This document shows, one piece after another, positions 21,919 through 33,856 of a DNA stretch of 64,000 nucleotides. A program made the translations under genes and the position numbers. Within the stretch, counting starts at the first letter, position 1, and each line of letters begins with the position of its first letter. The stretch lies in contig CAUEEP010000922.1 in the NCBI GenBank assembly GCA_958450365.1, forward strand, positions 1 to 64,000. The letters are read 5' to 3'. The DNA comes from Mesorhabditis belari (Eukaryota; Nematoda; Chromadorea; Rhabditida; Rhabditidae). Below the pieces are notes generated by a model. It saw nothing but the letters and a program-made list of their open reading frames with translations, was not told where the DNA came from and ran no database searches.

Positions 21919-24900
21919 ATGAAATCCCAAAAAGATGATGTCGATCCGGTGGACGCCTTGGAAACTGTTTCCAGGCTATGTAAGATTTTTTTGAACTTAA
22001 GGTTTAGGCCAACTTGTTATTAAGATTAAGTAACAAAAATAATATTAATTTTTAGTGTCATCAAGCGGAAAAGTTCCGAAAGTTTCATCGTCTCGAGTCG
22101 TCAAAAAGATCGCAATTAAAGTAGGAAATTACAAAATGTTTGTCGAGATTAATTGCTCGATGATTGATTGCGATCTGTCATTTTTATTGCTAACAATAGG
22201 CATTTTCAGCAGATTACACTCAAATTCATACCCCAATTTTGTCTGATTGCTTTAAAGATGCATTTTGGAAAATAATTATATTTTTAGGCAATTGCATCGA
22301 AAGAAAATATCTCCAAAGCTGATCTAAAAAAGCCAAGGTAAAAATTTAAACATACTATCTACATTAACTACAATAATATCATAGTAAGCTGAGCTTCTCT
22401 TAGCTGCTTTGTAGGAAAATTCTCGTGCACCTTATTTATTTACTTTTTAGTTCCTCACAGCAGATGGACCGTCAAGCTTTCTACCGCGATCAAAATGGTT
22501 ATGTAAGTTTTGTGAAAAAGTAGCCTGCTAATTAAGCTTTAGACAGCTTGCGCGATCGAATCATGTCGAAATTCAAGCGTGTCAGAGATTCAACCGCTGA
22601 GTTTTGTGGTGAAACGAGCCATTGCCTCAATTATTCAGGTTAACGTCTTACTATTAGAACCTGCGACAATATTGCTTTATTTTAGATTTTTCCATCGATT
22701 GTCACACAAAATGATTACATTGAGGAATTGTTGGCTTTCATAGAGAAACATTCGAAGATAGTTGATAGTATGTATTTATTTTTTATCAAGTTTAAAACAT
22801 TTAGTTGCTTCAAAATTCCCGATGCACGAATTCCCAATCCGCATTTGCCAGAAACATTTAAAAAACGAATTGGGGTGAAGGCTTCTTTTCGTTAAACCTT
22901 TATGCAAAGTTTAGTGGTGATAATACAATTCCTGCTTTGATTGAAGGCGATCCTCGTCTCACTCCACGGTTTGCTGATTGTATTGTAAGTGTTGAAACCA
23001 TGTATATTGATTTGACATTAGCGACCTTTGGTTGAACAAAAACATTAACGCAACGTCGAGTTCTGATAGCCAAAATAACATTAACTACAATAATATGCCT
23101 TTTTGTAGAAAGGAGTTGCGCAACAGCTTGAACGACGGATAAATTTATTCAAAGAATATCCGGATCTTCTTGCCTCTTTTAGTAAGAATTTTTCCTTTCT
23201 TTAAGTAAGAATTATCTGACCTAGTGTTATTCTATTTTAGTTCCACAATCTGGTCAACCACAAACACCAATTCGATGCGGGATTACATGTTATTTTACAT
23301 TCATTGCTTAAATTTCTTGTTTTAGATTGTCCCAGCTCTTCATTAACTGTTAACCCAAATGCTTTGAGATTTTTTCGGCTCTTCCGTGTACCGCAAAATA
23401 AGTTGGTTCTTTTAGTTCTTCCCAACAAGTTTTTGGTGTTTCAAAAGAATTATAGCAAATTGAAAAGTTTAGTGAGGAAAAATTACGAAATTGGATTCAA
23501 ATGTTACATGATAAAGGAGTGACGATTAGCATTGATACTCTTCGTCTCCGAACGCATATTTGTGAGATGCATTTTTATGTAAGTTTTCAATTGTCGAAAA
23601 TTCAGTTTTGCATTTTAGCGTGGAGACCCAAAACAGGCTTGGGAGTGCTATCGTGAAGGAGCCATTTCAAAGAAAGTGACAACCACTATGGGTAATTTTT
23701 AGGTTGTTAATAGGCAGAACATTTATTCATATAAAGTGCCATTATCAGTTGTTTCGCTTTAGAAATAGCATAAGAATAAAAAATATGTTTACTCTTTCAT
23801 TTTAATTATGGACTTAAATAGCAGATTTAATTCGATGCGTAATTAAATCGTGCCCAATTCGAGGTAATTCGAAGAAAGCCGACGGAACTCGCTATTTATT
23901 CACGCGCATTCCAGGTTTTTCTTATTTTGTTCATAAGATTTCTGGGTATACTTTTTAGAAGAAGGAACGCCCGAGTATCGTCGATGGGCGCCGATTTTGA
24001 ATACAAAAACGGCGGAACATGTCCTTCCAATAAGTTTGTGGCTTTTTTAGATAACTATTATATGATATGATTTATTTCTAGAATTACCTATGTCAAGAAT
24101 CTGTGAGCGACATTTTAAACTAGCAACAAACGGAAAACTGGAGTGAGTATTAGAGGCTTTTGCATATTGGGGTCGATTTTGTACTCTCTTTTTAAAATGT
24201 TGTAGTTTTTCGATGCCGGTTCGTTTTCCCCGTGGTGCAATGTACGAGTTCAAAAATCAACACGCGCGGAAAGCACATGAGCAGTCTCTAATAACAGAGA
24301 ATAGGATAGCAAAAAGGTAAACTGTTTTGAATTCTGTAAATTGTAGCATACGCAAAAAGGATTCGATGAAACCGAAGAATAGTATCATCACTACTATCTA
24401 CCTATTTTAGTTCCAGCGTGAAGAAATGTTGCCTGGAACTTTTTCAAATGGAGCAAATGTTGAAGAAACTTAAACAAAAAAAGGCATTGCTGCAAATGCA
24501 AACAATTCACTGTTTACGAGCAAAGGGTCTTGAAGTGCGGTTTATAGTTGTTTACGAGTTTAAATTTTCTTAATTTACGATTCTTAGCATATAAACACTT
24601 TTTAAAATTTAGATTCCTGAATTTCTGGGAAAAGAGAAAGTATTGGAGGATCCATTATCACACCAACGCAAGGCAATGCCTTTGAAATTAGGCGTTTCGG
24701 GCAAATCATTGGCTTTGTCTAACAATGGTTTAAATTGTAAGTTCTGTTTATAGCAACGCTGTTTTATTTTATTTATGGCCTTTTAGTGAGAGCACCGTCT
24801 GCAAATGAATTGCCCAATCTTCTCAAAGAATTGGCGGCAATCCGAAAAGTAAACCGTGAATAGTTCTTTTTCTTATTTTGGTTTAGCAAATTCACTCCCC

Positions 24901-24946
24901 TGGTACGAGCCAAGCCAAAGCAGAATGGGAAGAAGTGAATGATTGA
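21919..24946 (+). CDS. Triple THAP-domain zinc finger protein
   Basis: A probable DNA-binding nuclear protein with about 18 short exons. The start MKSQKDDVDPVDALE directly follows an acceptor-like ATTAG. Three THAP-type C2CH modules can be read. The first has CAIESC (about 22546) and ends RICQKHLKN (about 22850). The second has CGIT-x-C (about 23275-23330), RFFRLFRVPQNK and ends THICEMHFY (about 23575). The third, the most canonical, has CVIKSCPIRG (about 23840), YLFTRIPEEG, YRRWAPIL and ends SRICERHFK (about 24110). After it come FSMPVRFPRG, then a lysine/leucine-rich coiled coil (MEQMLKKLKQKKALLQMQ, about 24450-24510), as in other THAP proteins. The C-terminus EWEEVND ends at TGA 24944-24946. 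The exon junction near 23400-23460 is ambiguous. No orthologue is recognised. Confidence 0.8.
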
Positions 24947-25289
24947 ACAGATAATTTCTTTCATTTCTTTCTTTCATACAATATCATGTTTTGTGTATCG
25001 TTGCAATTGTTATTGCTGTTGTTATTGTTGTCTGAATAAATCTTTAACTCAATTGACTTATTGCTACCATGTAATGGTGATAATGTCATTTGGGTATCTC
25101 AAGTGATTTGTATGGATGAGAAGTTTTTTTAATGAGTCTTATTGAAACATTCTCGACAGTTAAAGTTTTCAAATTAACAGTTTGAAATATTAAGAAAAGT
25201 TTGCAAGTATTGTTTTAGGAGCATCGACGGAAGGCGAAAAAGAGGTTGGCAATCATTGGACGCTCGAGCAACAAGGCGAAAAAGCAGTT
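24947..25289. other. Intergenic
   Basis: About 340 bp between the THAP gene and ALG1. An AATAAA at about 25036 can serve as the poly(A) signal of the THAP gene. A TTTTAG at about 25220 followed by an open frame into the ALG1 start may be a trans-splice or intron acceptor. Confidence 0.45.
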
Positions 25290-27570
25290 ATGAAACAAGC
25301 CAATGCCGTCATTGTTGTTCTTGGAGATATTGGGAGAAGCCCTCGGATGGCAAATCACGCATATTCACTTGCCACGCAACAAAACTATATGTGAGTTTAC
25401 GAAAGCTTTTAAAACATTGCTCAATTTGCTGCTAGCAAACCTGAAAGAAAGGATTTGAAAATTTTGATTCGTGGTTTAGTCTTTAAACTTTAGTTTGCAA
25501 AAAAACTGCATTCTTTAGCGTTTACATCGTGGGATACACCGATACAAAATTACATCCTATGCTGCTTGAGGATTCACGGATAAAGTAAATTACCATTTAT
25601 CCGAACTTTAAAAAGGTAATCAATTTAGATGTGTCTCTCTAGCCGCTCCTTGTGATTTGCCTTGTTTTATTCCTGACAAGATATCTCTCGTTTTCAAAGT
25701 GATATGGACATTTTTAGCCCTCTTCTTTTCATTGATATTCAGGTATTATTAATGAAAGATTTGACGATTTTGAAATTTTTCAGGGTTCCTTGGGCGATAC
25801 ACTTAATATTGATGCAAAATCCCCCAGGCCTACCAGCAATGCTTGTTTGTTGGATGGTAGGTATTTATGGAGATTGGAATAATTAGGCACTTGCTAGGTA
25901 GTTAAAATTTAGTGTTTATTATAATACCAGACTTGGTGATTGCCAAATACTAGGTTGTGTGCTAAAAAATGTAAATTTGCTTATTATTTTTAAATTTTAT
26001 GTTTCTGGAATCAAGGGATCACGCTGGGTGATTGATTGGCACAATTACACTTATAGAATGCTTCAATACAAATGGAAACTCAGTGTAAATTTGCCAAAGT
26101 TAGATGATCTTTTGCCAAAATACAATAATTTTTGTATAGATTAGCACACGATTCGGATGAAATAAAATCAGAAAAGGCCGGAGAAACAACCAAACGACGT
26201 ATATCAAAAGAGGAACGCGAAGTTGCGAAAAGAAAAACTTCGAAATTCGAAAGAAAAACTCGGAAAAGTTATCTACAGATGTAAGCAAATTTGACAGAAA
26301 ACGTAAACGTACCTACCTTTATTTCTTAAGGGTTATTGAAAAAGTCCATTGGTATGAAGGCTGTTTGGGACGTCGTGCAGATGCGTCAATTTGTGTGTCG
26401 AGGGCAATGCGCGAAGATTTACGAGAATCGTGGGCAATTCCATCAGCTATCTTTTATGATCGACCTCCGGATTTCAAATTCAAGTGAACCCAAAATTGTT
26501 GATACATACATACAATGTATTCAGAACTGTTACGTTAGAAGAAGTACACGATCTTTTCATGGAGCTTTCAAGTGATGATTCACTTAAAGCATTTCGGGGT
26601 AAACAAGGCAATGACGAGTGGAAAGAAAGTGAGATAGTTTTGATATTCCACTAAAATCTGCGTGTTTACTTTAGGTTCGGCGTTCACGTATTGCACACTG
26701 GATGGACAAGTAAAACAACGACTAGATCGACCACTTTTTTTGATTTCGTCAACAAGTTGGACGCCTGATGAGGATTTCGAGATATTACTTGATGCGCTAA
26801 TTAAATATGATCGATATTCGATCAAGTAGGCCCTTATTGTTTCAGCTAATATAATATATATATATATATATAGTTCTTCCGACACGGTTCGAATAGTTTG
26901 CGCTGTCACAGGAAAGGGTGATCAAAAAGAGGAGTATGTCGAGCGAATCAAACGTATTTTGTTCATTTTAGCTAATAACACTTACTTAGATACCAATCAG
27001 ATATTCGGGCAAACAGGGTTTTTTAGGCCTACAGCTCTCTAATGTGCAAATTGTTACACCGTGGCTCAAAGCCAAAGACTATCCAACTCTTCTAGCAGCT
27101 TCTGATCTTGGGATATCACTTCATGCTAGTACATCAGGTAAAAAATGCACTAATCTATATTTACCCAATTCTTTTAGGGTTGGATCTTCCTATGAAAGTA
27201 GTAGATATGTTCGGAGCTCGAATTCCGGTTCTTGCTAAGCGTTATTTGTGCATTGGAGAACTAGGTATAAGTAATTCATCGTATACATAAAACAGATTGT
27301 ATAGTCAAAGAGGGAGTCAATGGCAAAACCTTCGAGAATGCAAATGAATTAAACCAGCTGATTCAAGGGCTTGCCGTCGGATTTCCAAACAATTGCAATG
27401 TTAGCTACTTTTGATCTCCAGAACTCTTCTTTTAGGCTTTGAATAAACTGAAAGCAAATGTGCTGAGTGAGCCTTTGCCTTCATGGGAAGATACATGGAA
27501 AGCTGTTTGTGGGGCAATAATGGAACCTGAACGAGATGCGCATTTGGAGCGAGTACTGGCGAGGGAATAA
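25290..27570 (+). CDS. ALG1: ALG1, chitobiosyldiphosphodolichol beta-mannosyltransferase (GT33)
   Basis: Adds the first mannose to GlcNAc2-PP-dolichol on the cytosolic face of the ER. The chosen start gives MKQANAVIVVLGDIGRSPRM, the conserved N-terminal donor-fold motif. An upstream in-frame stretch after the TTTTAG at 25220 could lengthen it. Next come a membrane segment (WTFLALFFSLIF), LMQNPPGLPAMLVCWM, WVIDWHNYTYRM, ICVSRAMREDL, LFLISSTSWTPDEDFEILL, IVCAVTGKGDQKEEY, VTPWLKAKDYPTLLAASDLG and LDLPMKVVDMFGARIPVLAK, all in family order. Stop TAA is at 27568-27570. Unusual is a lysine/arginine-rich insert of about 45 residues (26144-26280) between the WHNY and CVSRAMREDL regions. There are about 15 exons. 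AATAAA is near 27768. Confidence 0.94.
26854..26872. repeat. TA dinucleotide tract at an ALG1 splice acceptor
   Basis: A (TA)n tract of about 19 bases runs directly into the TATAG acceptor of the exon beginning SSDTVRIVCAV. Length variation here would change the polypyrimidine-poor acceptor context. Confidence 0.85.
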
Positions 27571-28518
27571 TGCATAAATTTAAGTCAGCTTTTAACCTTT
27601 ACATGTGATATACTGTTGGTGTTTTAAATCAATCTTCTATCTTGTGATTGATTAGCTAGTGATCTTTTGATGTTCTTAAGACATATTTTTACACATACAT
27701 ATATGTAGGTATTACCGCTGGCTATTTATTATCACTTGATGTATGTTTTTTCAAATTTGTTAGTCTAAATAAAAATGTTTCGTAGTCTACTTCCTTTTTG
27801 CGTCACGTTTATCGAAAGGCAAACACTTGTACCTAGTTTTGAGCTTTATTGAATGACCGTCCTTTTTATAGGCTGGAACTGCTACCGTAGTCTTCATTTC
27901 CAATAGTGATTTCTAGAGCCAATTTTAGTTTAACAATTTCAAATCGGGCAGGCTGTTCGCGTATGCTTATTTTTTGAGCTTTAATTGCATAGAACGAAAG
28001 TTTTAGTAAAACGCAGTGGTTAAAAGCAAAAAGCTGTATATTGATCTTGCTTCGGCGGTATAGTAGGTAATGTACATTCGTCTCAATTGAGCCAGAGCCC
28101 ACTAATTTTTGTTCCTAGGGTTTTTGATGGCGGATATTGTTAATTTAACATCTATTTAAGCTTTAGCAGCTGTTTTCTAGCTATTTCCGGTAGTTACTGC
28201 GGGCCTCTTAATTGAGTCCGGCACCTTTGAACCTAATGGAAAAATAAGCCCTTCTTGTAGGCTTGCAAATGCTTCACAAATTAGCATAGTTCAGAATGGT
28301 TTGAGAATGCTTTTAATGTATTTAGCTTGGTTATTTATTACTTCTGAGAAAGTTTTTAAAACTAGTCAAAGGTTCAAAAAAAAAAATCGATTTTTATAAA
28401 CTGCCCTCCGAACAACTATAACCCCTTGCTTGTTTCTCCGCTTTCTTTTTACGCTGGCTCTCGTTATTTCTTGCTTTAGAAGCCGACACTTCAAATCGCA
28501 AAAACAACTCTTGGCAAG
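27571..28518. other. Intergenic, ALG1 to CCT7
   Basis: About 950 bp holding the ALG1 3' end (AATAAA near 27768) and the CCT7 promoter. Short open frames in both strands show no family pattern. No repeat or RNA gene is recognised. Confidence 0.5.
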
Positions 28519-31500
28519 ATGATGGCCCCACCGATTATTCTCCTGAAGGATGGGACCGAAAACAAGCAAGGTAAACACGTTTCTGCATAGGTATATTGAT
28601 CACTCTAAATAAAAAGTCAAAGATTTGTCTGCATCTGGTTATAAAGGGCGAAACTAGAAAAATTATTCACGTTCACTTCGAATTACTTTGGGATAATTGG
28701 TAAATTAAAAGGTTGCATTAGTTGAGAATGATCCGTCATTGGCTACGATTTGATATGTTTGGGGGAGGCGCAAAGCGAGCGTTATAAACGTGCAACTTAG
28801 ATTCGCAAACCTAAAGTGTTGTAAAACAATAATCTTTACCAGTACATAAATAGAAAGCAGCTATTAAAAACCGCATATTTTAGTAGTGTGCTTAGTTTTC
28901 ATTGTTTTCAGGAAAAAATCAGATCATCTCAAACATCAACGCTTGTTGTGTAGTGGCCGATGCAATTCGAACAACCCTCGGGCCTCGAGGATTGGATAAA
29001 TTGATTGTTAATAGCAAAGGTAGGGTGGCCTTAAGTTAACTTTAATCTTCTCTGTCTAGGAGAAACTACAATCTCAAATGATGGGGCTACAATTTTGAAA
29101 CTTCTCGATATTGTCTATCCGGCTGCCTCCGTAATGGTCGACATCGCCAAATCGCAAGACTGTGAAGTTGGTGACGGAACCACTTCAGGTGTTTGAGTTG
29201 ATTGGATAAAATAATAGAAGTGTTTAGTTGTTGTGTTGGCTGCTGAAATGATGAAGCGAGCAAAACCGTTTGTTGAAGATGGTGTTCACCCTCAATTACT
29301 TATTCGCGCTTTCAGCAAGGCATGCGAAGCGGTAATGCAAATATATGTTTACGTAATGTTTGAACATTGTATAGGCGATCTCAAAGCTTAATGAGCTGGC
29401 AGTAAAAATTGACGGCCCTGAAGCATTGCGAGAAATGTTGGTGAAATGCGCGGCAACGACACTCTCGAGCAAATTGGTATCAACGTTTTCTTCAATATAT
29501 GACAATGTGTATTTTAGGTTTCACAAGAACGTGACTTCTTTTCTGAAATGGTGGTGGACGCGGTCAACATTTTGGCCGAAGATCTGCCGTTAAAAATGAT
29601 CGGAATTAAGAAAGTTAGCGGCGGAAGCATGATGGTTAGCTATTTTTTTGCGGTTCATATGCTTGAATATATTTAGGAGTCGTGTTTGGTTCGTGGAGTC
29701 GCTTTTCAAAAGGCTTTCAGTTATGCTGGTTTTGAAATGCAACCCAAACACTATAAGGTAAGAATTTAAATGTTAAACCCCTAATGGATACAACTTTTTA
29801 TGAACTACCGTAAAAACAATTTTCATCAATGAAATTTTTTGGAATTCAACCAATCTCAAAATATCTAACTTTTTCATTGCAAATTTATTATGATGCAACA
29901 ACTAACTAAACACTTACCCAAAAACAAAAATAATGAAACAACAATAGAAATTTACAATTTATTCCTTTGCTTGTTCGAATAACTCATCCATGATTTTGGC
30001 ATAACTGTCAATAAATTCGTTACTCTCTTCATTTGGGTCGATTTTTTTGAGCAACTCGGCCCAAATCTGATCAGTTCGTGCGCTTGAAAGCTTCAACAAT
30101 CCAGTTGGAATTGGGCCTTCCTTTCCAAAACAGTGAATCTGATCCTTAGACCCATGCACAAGATTCGTGATTCCACACGTGATCCCAACTTTTTGAGTGA
30201 GCCATCAGATCCAATTTTGAGCGTCTGCTTTCGAATAAATCGCCGAGAAACTTCTATTTTCTTTTTTTGCTGTTCATGGATCCATTTCAAGTCAAATCCT
30301 GACCGGGTGCTTTAAACGTTTTGCGTGACCCGATTTGAGCTGGGTAATCTCCTTTTCTTGCTTCATCCATCATTGAAACACAAAATTTCTTTGCAGCACC
30401 ATGTATCGAGACTTCTTTCGCAAACTTCACTGCTTCTAATTTGAAATCCCTGGAGCGGCCTTTTCGCTTACGAGACGACGGTTTTCATCTTCTTCATCCA
30501 AATCCAAATCGCCAAATCGTCTTGAATCACAATAACTTCTCGATTCCCTCGCGATTTTGATTGAAGAAGTCCCCCATGTGCTCGTGTCCCTCTTCGAAAA
30601 ACCTTTCAGCTTGTTTTCTCGACGATCGCAAAACTCTTCAAAACTGGTCAACTTCTCAACATCACCCGAAAATAAAAACATTATTGCCAGCTAACACTTT
30701 GTGTGCAAATTGGAGGGGGCCGTTCTATTAGAGTTTTTGTTTTGTTTTTAATTGTAATTGTTTTTAAAATCTGCAGCATTTATTAGAAAGGTATTCGCGT
30801 AACAAGTATTTAACATGGCTGTTACTAATGAAAGAACACAACACTTTTAGGATCCGCTCGTTGCATTGCTAAACATTGAGCTCGAATTGAAAGCTGAAAA
30901 GGATAACGCTGAAATGAGAATCAAGGATGTGAAGGATTATCAAGCCGTATGATTTTAAAATTTAGCATCGAAATTTATGGTTGCAAGCAGGTTGTCGACG
31001 CCGAATGGAATATTTTGTACGAGAAGCTTCAAAAAATTCATGACAGTGGTGCCAAGATTGTACTCAGCAAGCTGCCAATCGGCGATGTTGCTACACAATG
31101 GTTTGCTGATAGGTGAATTTGGAAGTGTTTAGAGCAATATAAGAGCTATTTCAGGGATATGTTCTGCGCTGGTCGTATTCCACAAGACGATCTTGAGCGA
31201 TTGATGGCTGCTTGCGGCGGAACTGTCCTTACAACTGTAGTTTTGAATTTTTAAGAATCAACCTTTTATCTCAGGTGTCACAAATTGATGCATCTGTGCT
31301 CGGAAAATGTGAAACATTTTATGAAAAACAAGTTGGATCAGAGAGGTAATTACTTAATCACTTATTAATATCAACCCATTTAAGGTACAACTTCTTTGAA
31401 GGATGTTCAAAAGCCCAAGCCTGCACACTACTTTTGCGCGGAGGAGCCGATCAATTTATTGCCGAGACTGAACGCTCATTGCATGACGCCATTATGATTG

Positions 31501-32135
31501 TTAGGCGTGCCAAAAAGAATGATTCCATTGTAGCTGGTCAGTTTTGTAACTTTTAAATTAAAATTATTAAATCTTCAGGGGGTGGCGCTATCGAAATGGA
31601 GCTTTCGACTTATCTTCGAAACAAGGCCAAAGAAATCACCGGCAAAGAGCAGTTTTTCTGGATGGCTTATGCCCGATCTTTTGAGGTTGGCCACTTTTAT
31701 CAGGGTTTTTATGAAGCAAAGTTATCAGAGATTTTATGACCCAATTCATTTCTGTAACTTAGATCATTCCGCAACAGCTATGCTACAATGCTGGATTGGA
31801 TGCAATTGATATGCTCAATAAGTTGAGACATCGCCATGCTAAAGGCAAGATCGTGGTTTGAAAATCTAGTTTTGAAGTTTTTAGATGGCAAGTGGGCTGG
31901 TATCAACATTCATGAGGAAAAAGTTATGGATAATTATGAAGCTTGTGTCTGGGAGCCAAGTCTTGTCAAGAAGGTATAATTGTTTATTAAGTAATCCAAT
32001 TGAACTTCCTGGCTTCAGAATGCAATTATTGCGGCTACTGAAGCCGTATGCCTGGTGCTTTCAATTGATCAGACAGTAAAGAATCCACGAGCTCCATCGG
32101 GAGGAACTATGCCAGGATTGCCACAACAGATGTAA
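28519..32135 (+). CDS. cct-7: T-complex chaperonin subunit eta (CCT7)
   Basis: One of eight subunits of the cytosolic TRiC/CCT folding ring that folds actin and tubulin using ATP. The start is [17 protein letters not shown], very close to animal CCT7. Next come [18 protein letters not shown] and [18 protein letters not shown] (ATP site), and GDGTTSV with the conserved aspartate. Then [126 protein letters not shown] and [14 protein letters not shown] follow. The eta subunit is indicated by the AEKDNAEMR and WAGINIHEE regions. The C-terminus is GLPQQM then TAA, without the Gly/Arg-rich tail of mammals. The intron at 29757-30848 carries an antisense transposon gene. The intron starting at 31845 is GC-AG (GCAAGA). 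AATAAA is near 32322. Confidence 0.96.
29808..30760. mobile_element. Probable transposon relic in a CCT7 intron
   Basis: The intron is about 1.1 kb, while its neighbours are about 45-60 bp. It begins near a CCGTAAAAAC sequence preceded by TA, like the ends of the hairpin element at 16577. It ends with TCTAATAG (minus strand) next to GGCCCCCTCC, which resembles the sub-terminal arrangement in the element at 6384-7599. I could not pair the two ends into true inverted repeats, so the boundaries are tentative. Confidence 0.4.
29959..30681 (-). pseudogene. Antisense transposon-derived gene with helix-turn-helix domains
   Basis: Minus-strand reading starts [17 protein letters not shown] at 30681. 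Frame changes lead to [21 protein letters not shown] (a Brinker/Pipsqueak-like helix-turn-helix, about 30375-30440). A stop follows, then [18 protein letters not shown] (about 30235-30290), which resembles the second, CENP-B-type helix-turn-helix. The tail ends [14 protein letters not shown] at 29959. No catalytic domain is visible. The order of parts equals that in the decayed gene at 6653-7249, so both come from related elements. Stops and frame changes suggest decay, although unrecognised small introns could explain part of it. Confidence 0.6.
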
Positions 32136-32423
32136 ATGGGTTACTTGATGATATCTCAGTGAATCTCATTATTTCTTCTTTAAGCTTTATTATTATCAAA
32201 AAACATAAAATTTATCTCAAGTTTATCGGAAATTTGCTTTATTGTGCGCATTAAAGTAACTTTGTTGTGTTTTTGTTCTTGTTGCTTAAATTTGTTGAAT
32301 TTGGATAAAAGCGAGTTTTTCTAAATAAACGTTTTTTTAAAACTGACTTATTTTATTCTCGTTTTGAAATACAAAGTTTCTATTTGATTATGGACTTTTT
32401 CATTGTTTATTGTTTTATTTCAG
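32136..32423. other. Intergenic, CCT7 to TAF10
   Basis: 288 bp. AATAAA at about 32322 is the likely CCT7 poly(A) signal, and TTTATTTCAG directly abuts the TAF10 start codon, a typical trans-splice acceptor placement. Confidence 0.55.
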
Positions 32424-33597
32424 ATGCAAAATCCAGACCAAGGGCGGCCTTCGGGGGCTCAATTTGTGGTGCCAACTCACCCGAAGACAAGAGTAGTAGT
32501 TTGTTTTAAAAGCGATACACTCGTTTCTTTTATTACGTTTCTTAAAAGCAAACTAGCCAGTTTTGTTAGTTTTGGTTTGTTAATTTGTACGTGTTTTAGC
32601 CTTCAAATCATCCAGCATTCCTGACAGAGCCATCGGTGCAACAAATTAGAGCAAATGCCCCAAGGCCGCTCAATGCAGCTCAGCAAGCAATCATTAATCA
32701 GAGTATACAGGTGTTTTTTAATTATAGTTGGTGTTTTATTGAATACTTCCTGCTAGACTTGCTTATTAATCGAACATAAGAAGCGATCAGTAACAGTGGT
32801 CAATAGTGTGACAATGAAAAATTACACTTTTTCTTTAATCAATAGCGATGAATAACGGTCACAAAAAATAGCGAGCATCAGGCCCGTGCCGAGGGTGGAG
32901 CAGCGGGGGCAACTGCCCCTCCCTTGGCATTTGATTGCAAAATAAAGTGGATTGGCTTCCTAGTTTGATTAGGGTTAAAAGATTTGGTTTGCCCTTTAAT
33001 AAATTGTTTAATGTTTCTGGACACGGGTTTGGCGAACATTATCAATAAAAGATCGATAAGCAAGTCTACTTTTGGGTGTGGGGGGCATAGCAAAAATGAT
33101 CGGGTGCACGTACACCCTTTTTAGTACTTTTTTGACTCAAAACTCCTTTCTAGCCATTCCCTGGACAAGAAGTACGAGAGTTTATGAATGCACTTGATGA
33201 TTTTACACCTGTGATTCCCGATGCTGTTACTCTCTACTACATGAATAAGGCTGGAATTGCTGAGGTTGAACCCCGTATTGTAAGGTGAGGGATATTATAT
33301 GACTTAACGCTTACCACGCTGGTTTATATTTAGGCTAATTTCATTGGCAACACAAAAGTACATTTCGGATATCGTACTCGATGCGATGCAAGAGACGAGA
33401 ATGAAAGGGCTTGGCCACTCAGTATCAAAAAAGGTATCCCTTTTTAGTTTCAATTTTGATTTCTTTTGCCTGGGGATGCATTTATAGAAAGATTTTAGAC
33501 CCCGAAAGATGTAAAGTACACGCTCACCAACGAAGTGCTCGACGCGGTTCTCAAGGAGTATGGAATCAATATTACTCGTGCTCCATATTTCCATTAA
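32424..33597 (+). CDS. taf-10: TAF10, TFIID/SAGA histone-fold subunit
   Basis: A subunit of general transcription factor TFIID and of SAGA. The ATG at 32424 follows TTTCAG without any gap ([14 protein letters not shown]). An N-terminal Pro/Gln/Ala-rich segment leads to the histone fold: [60 protein letters not shown], then [20 protein letters not shown]. The C-terminus ITRAPYFH ends at TAA 33595-33597. The usual TAF10 ending is GIN-x-x-x-PHYF, and the one here is very similar. There are five exons. The 440-bp intron 32714-33154 is much longer than the others and includes GC-richer repeat-like sequence (32880-32930). The next gene starts 259 bp downstream with no AATAAA in between. Confidence 0.93.
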
Positions 33598-33856
33598 AAT
33601 CTTTTTGCTGTTTTAGAAACGCAAAAAGATAGAAATTTTGTTTTTAATCTAAGGTTCTCTACCTCGTTTACTTTTTCTCATTGTGAATTTTATTCGATTT
33701 ACTTTTTGGAAATGTTGCGCAAAAACTTTATACGGGTAAATTTTATTGTATAAATTTGTTGCCAACTCTTTTGACGACCTTTCATACGAGTTCAAACGAC
33801 GGACAATTGTTCTTAAAATGTTGATGGATTCCATAAAGCCCAGTGATTTCTTTAGA

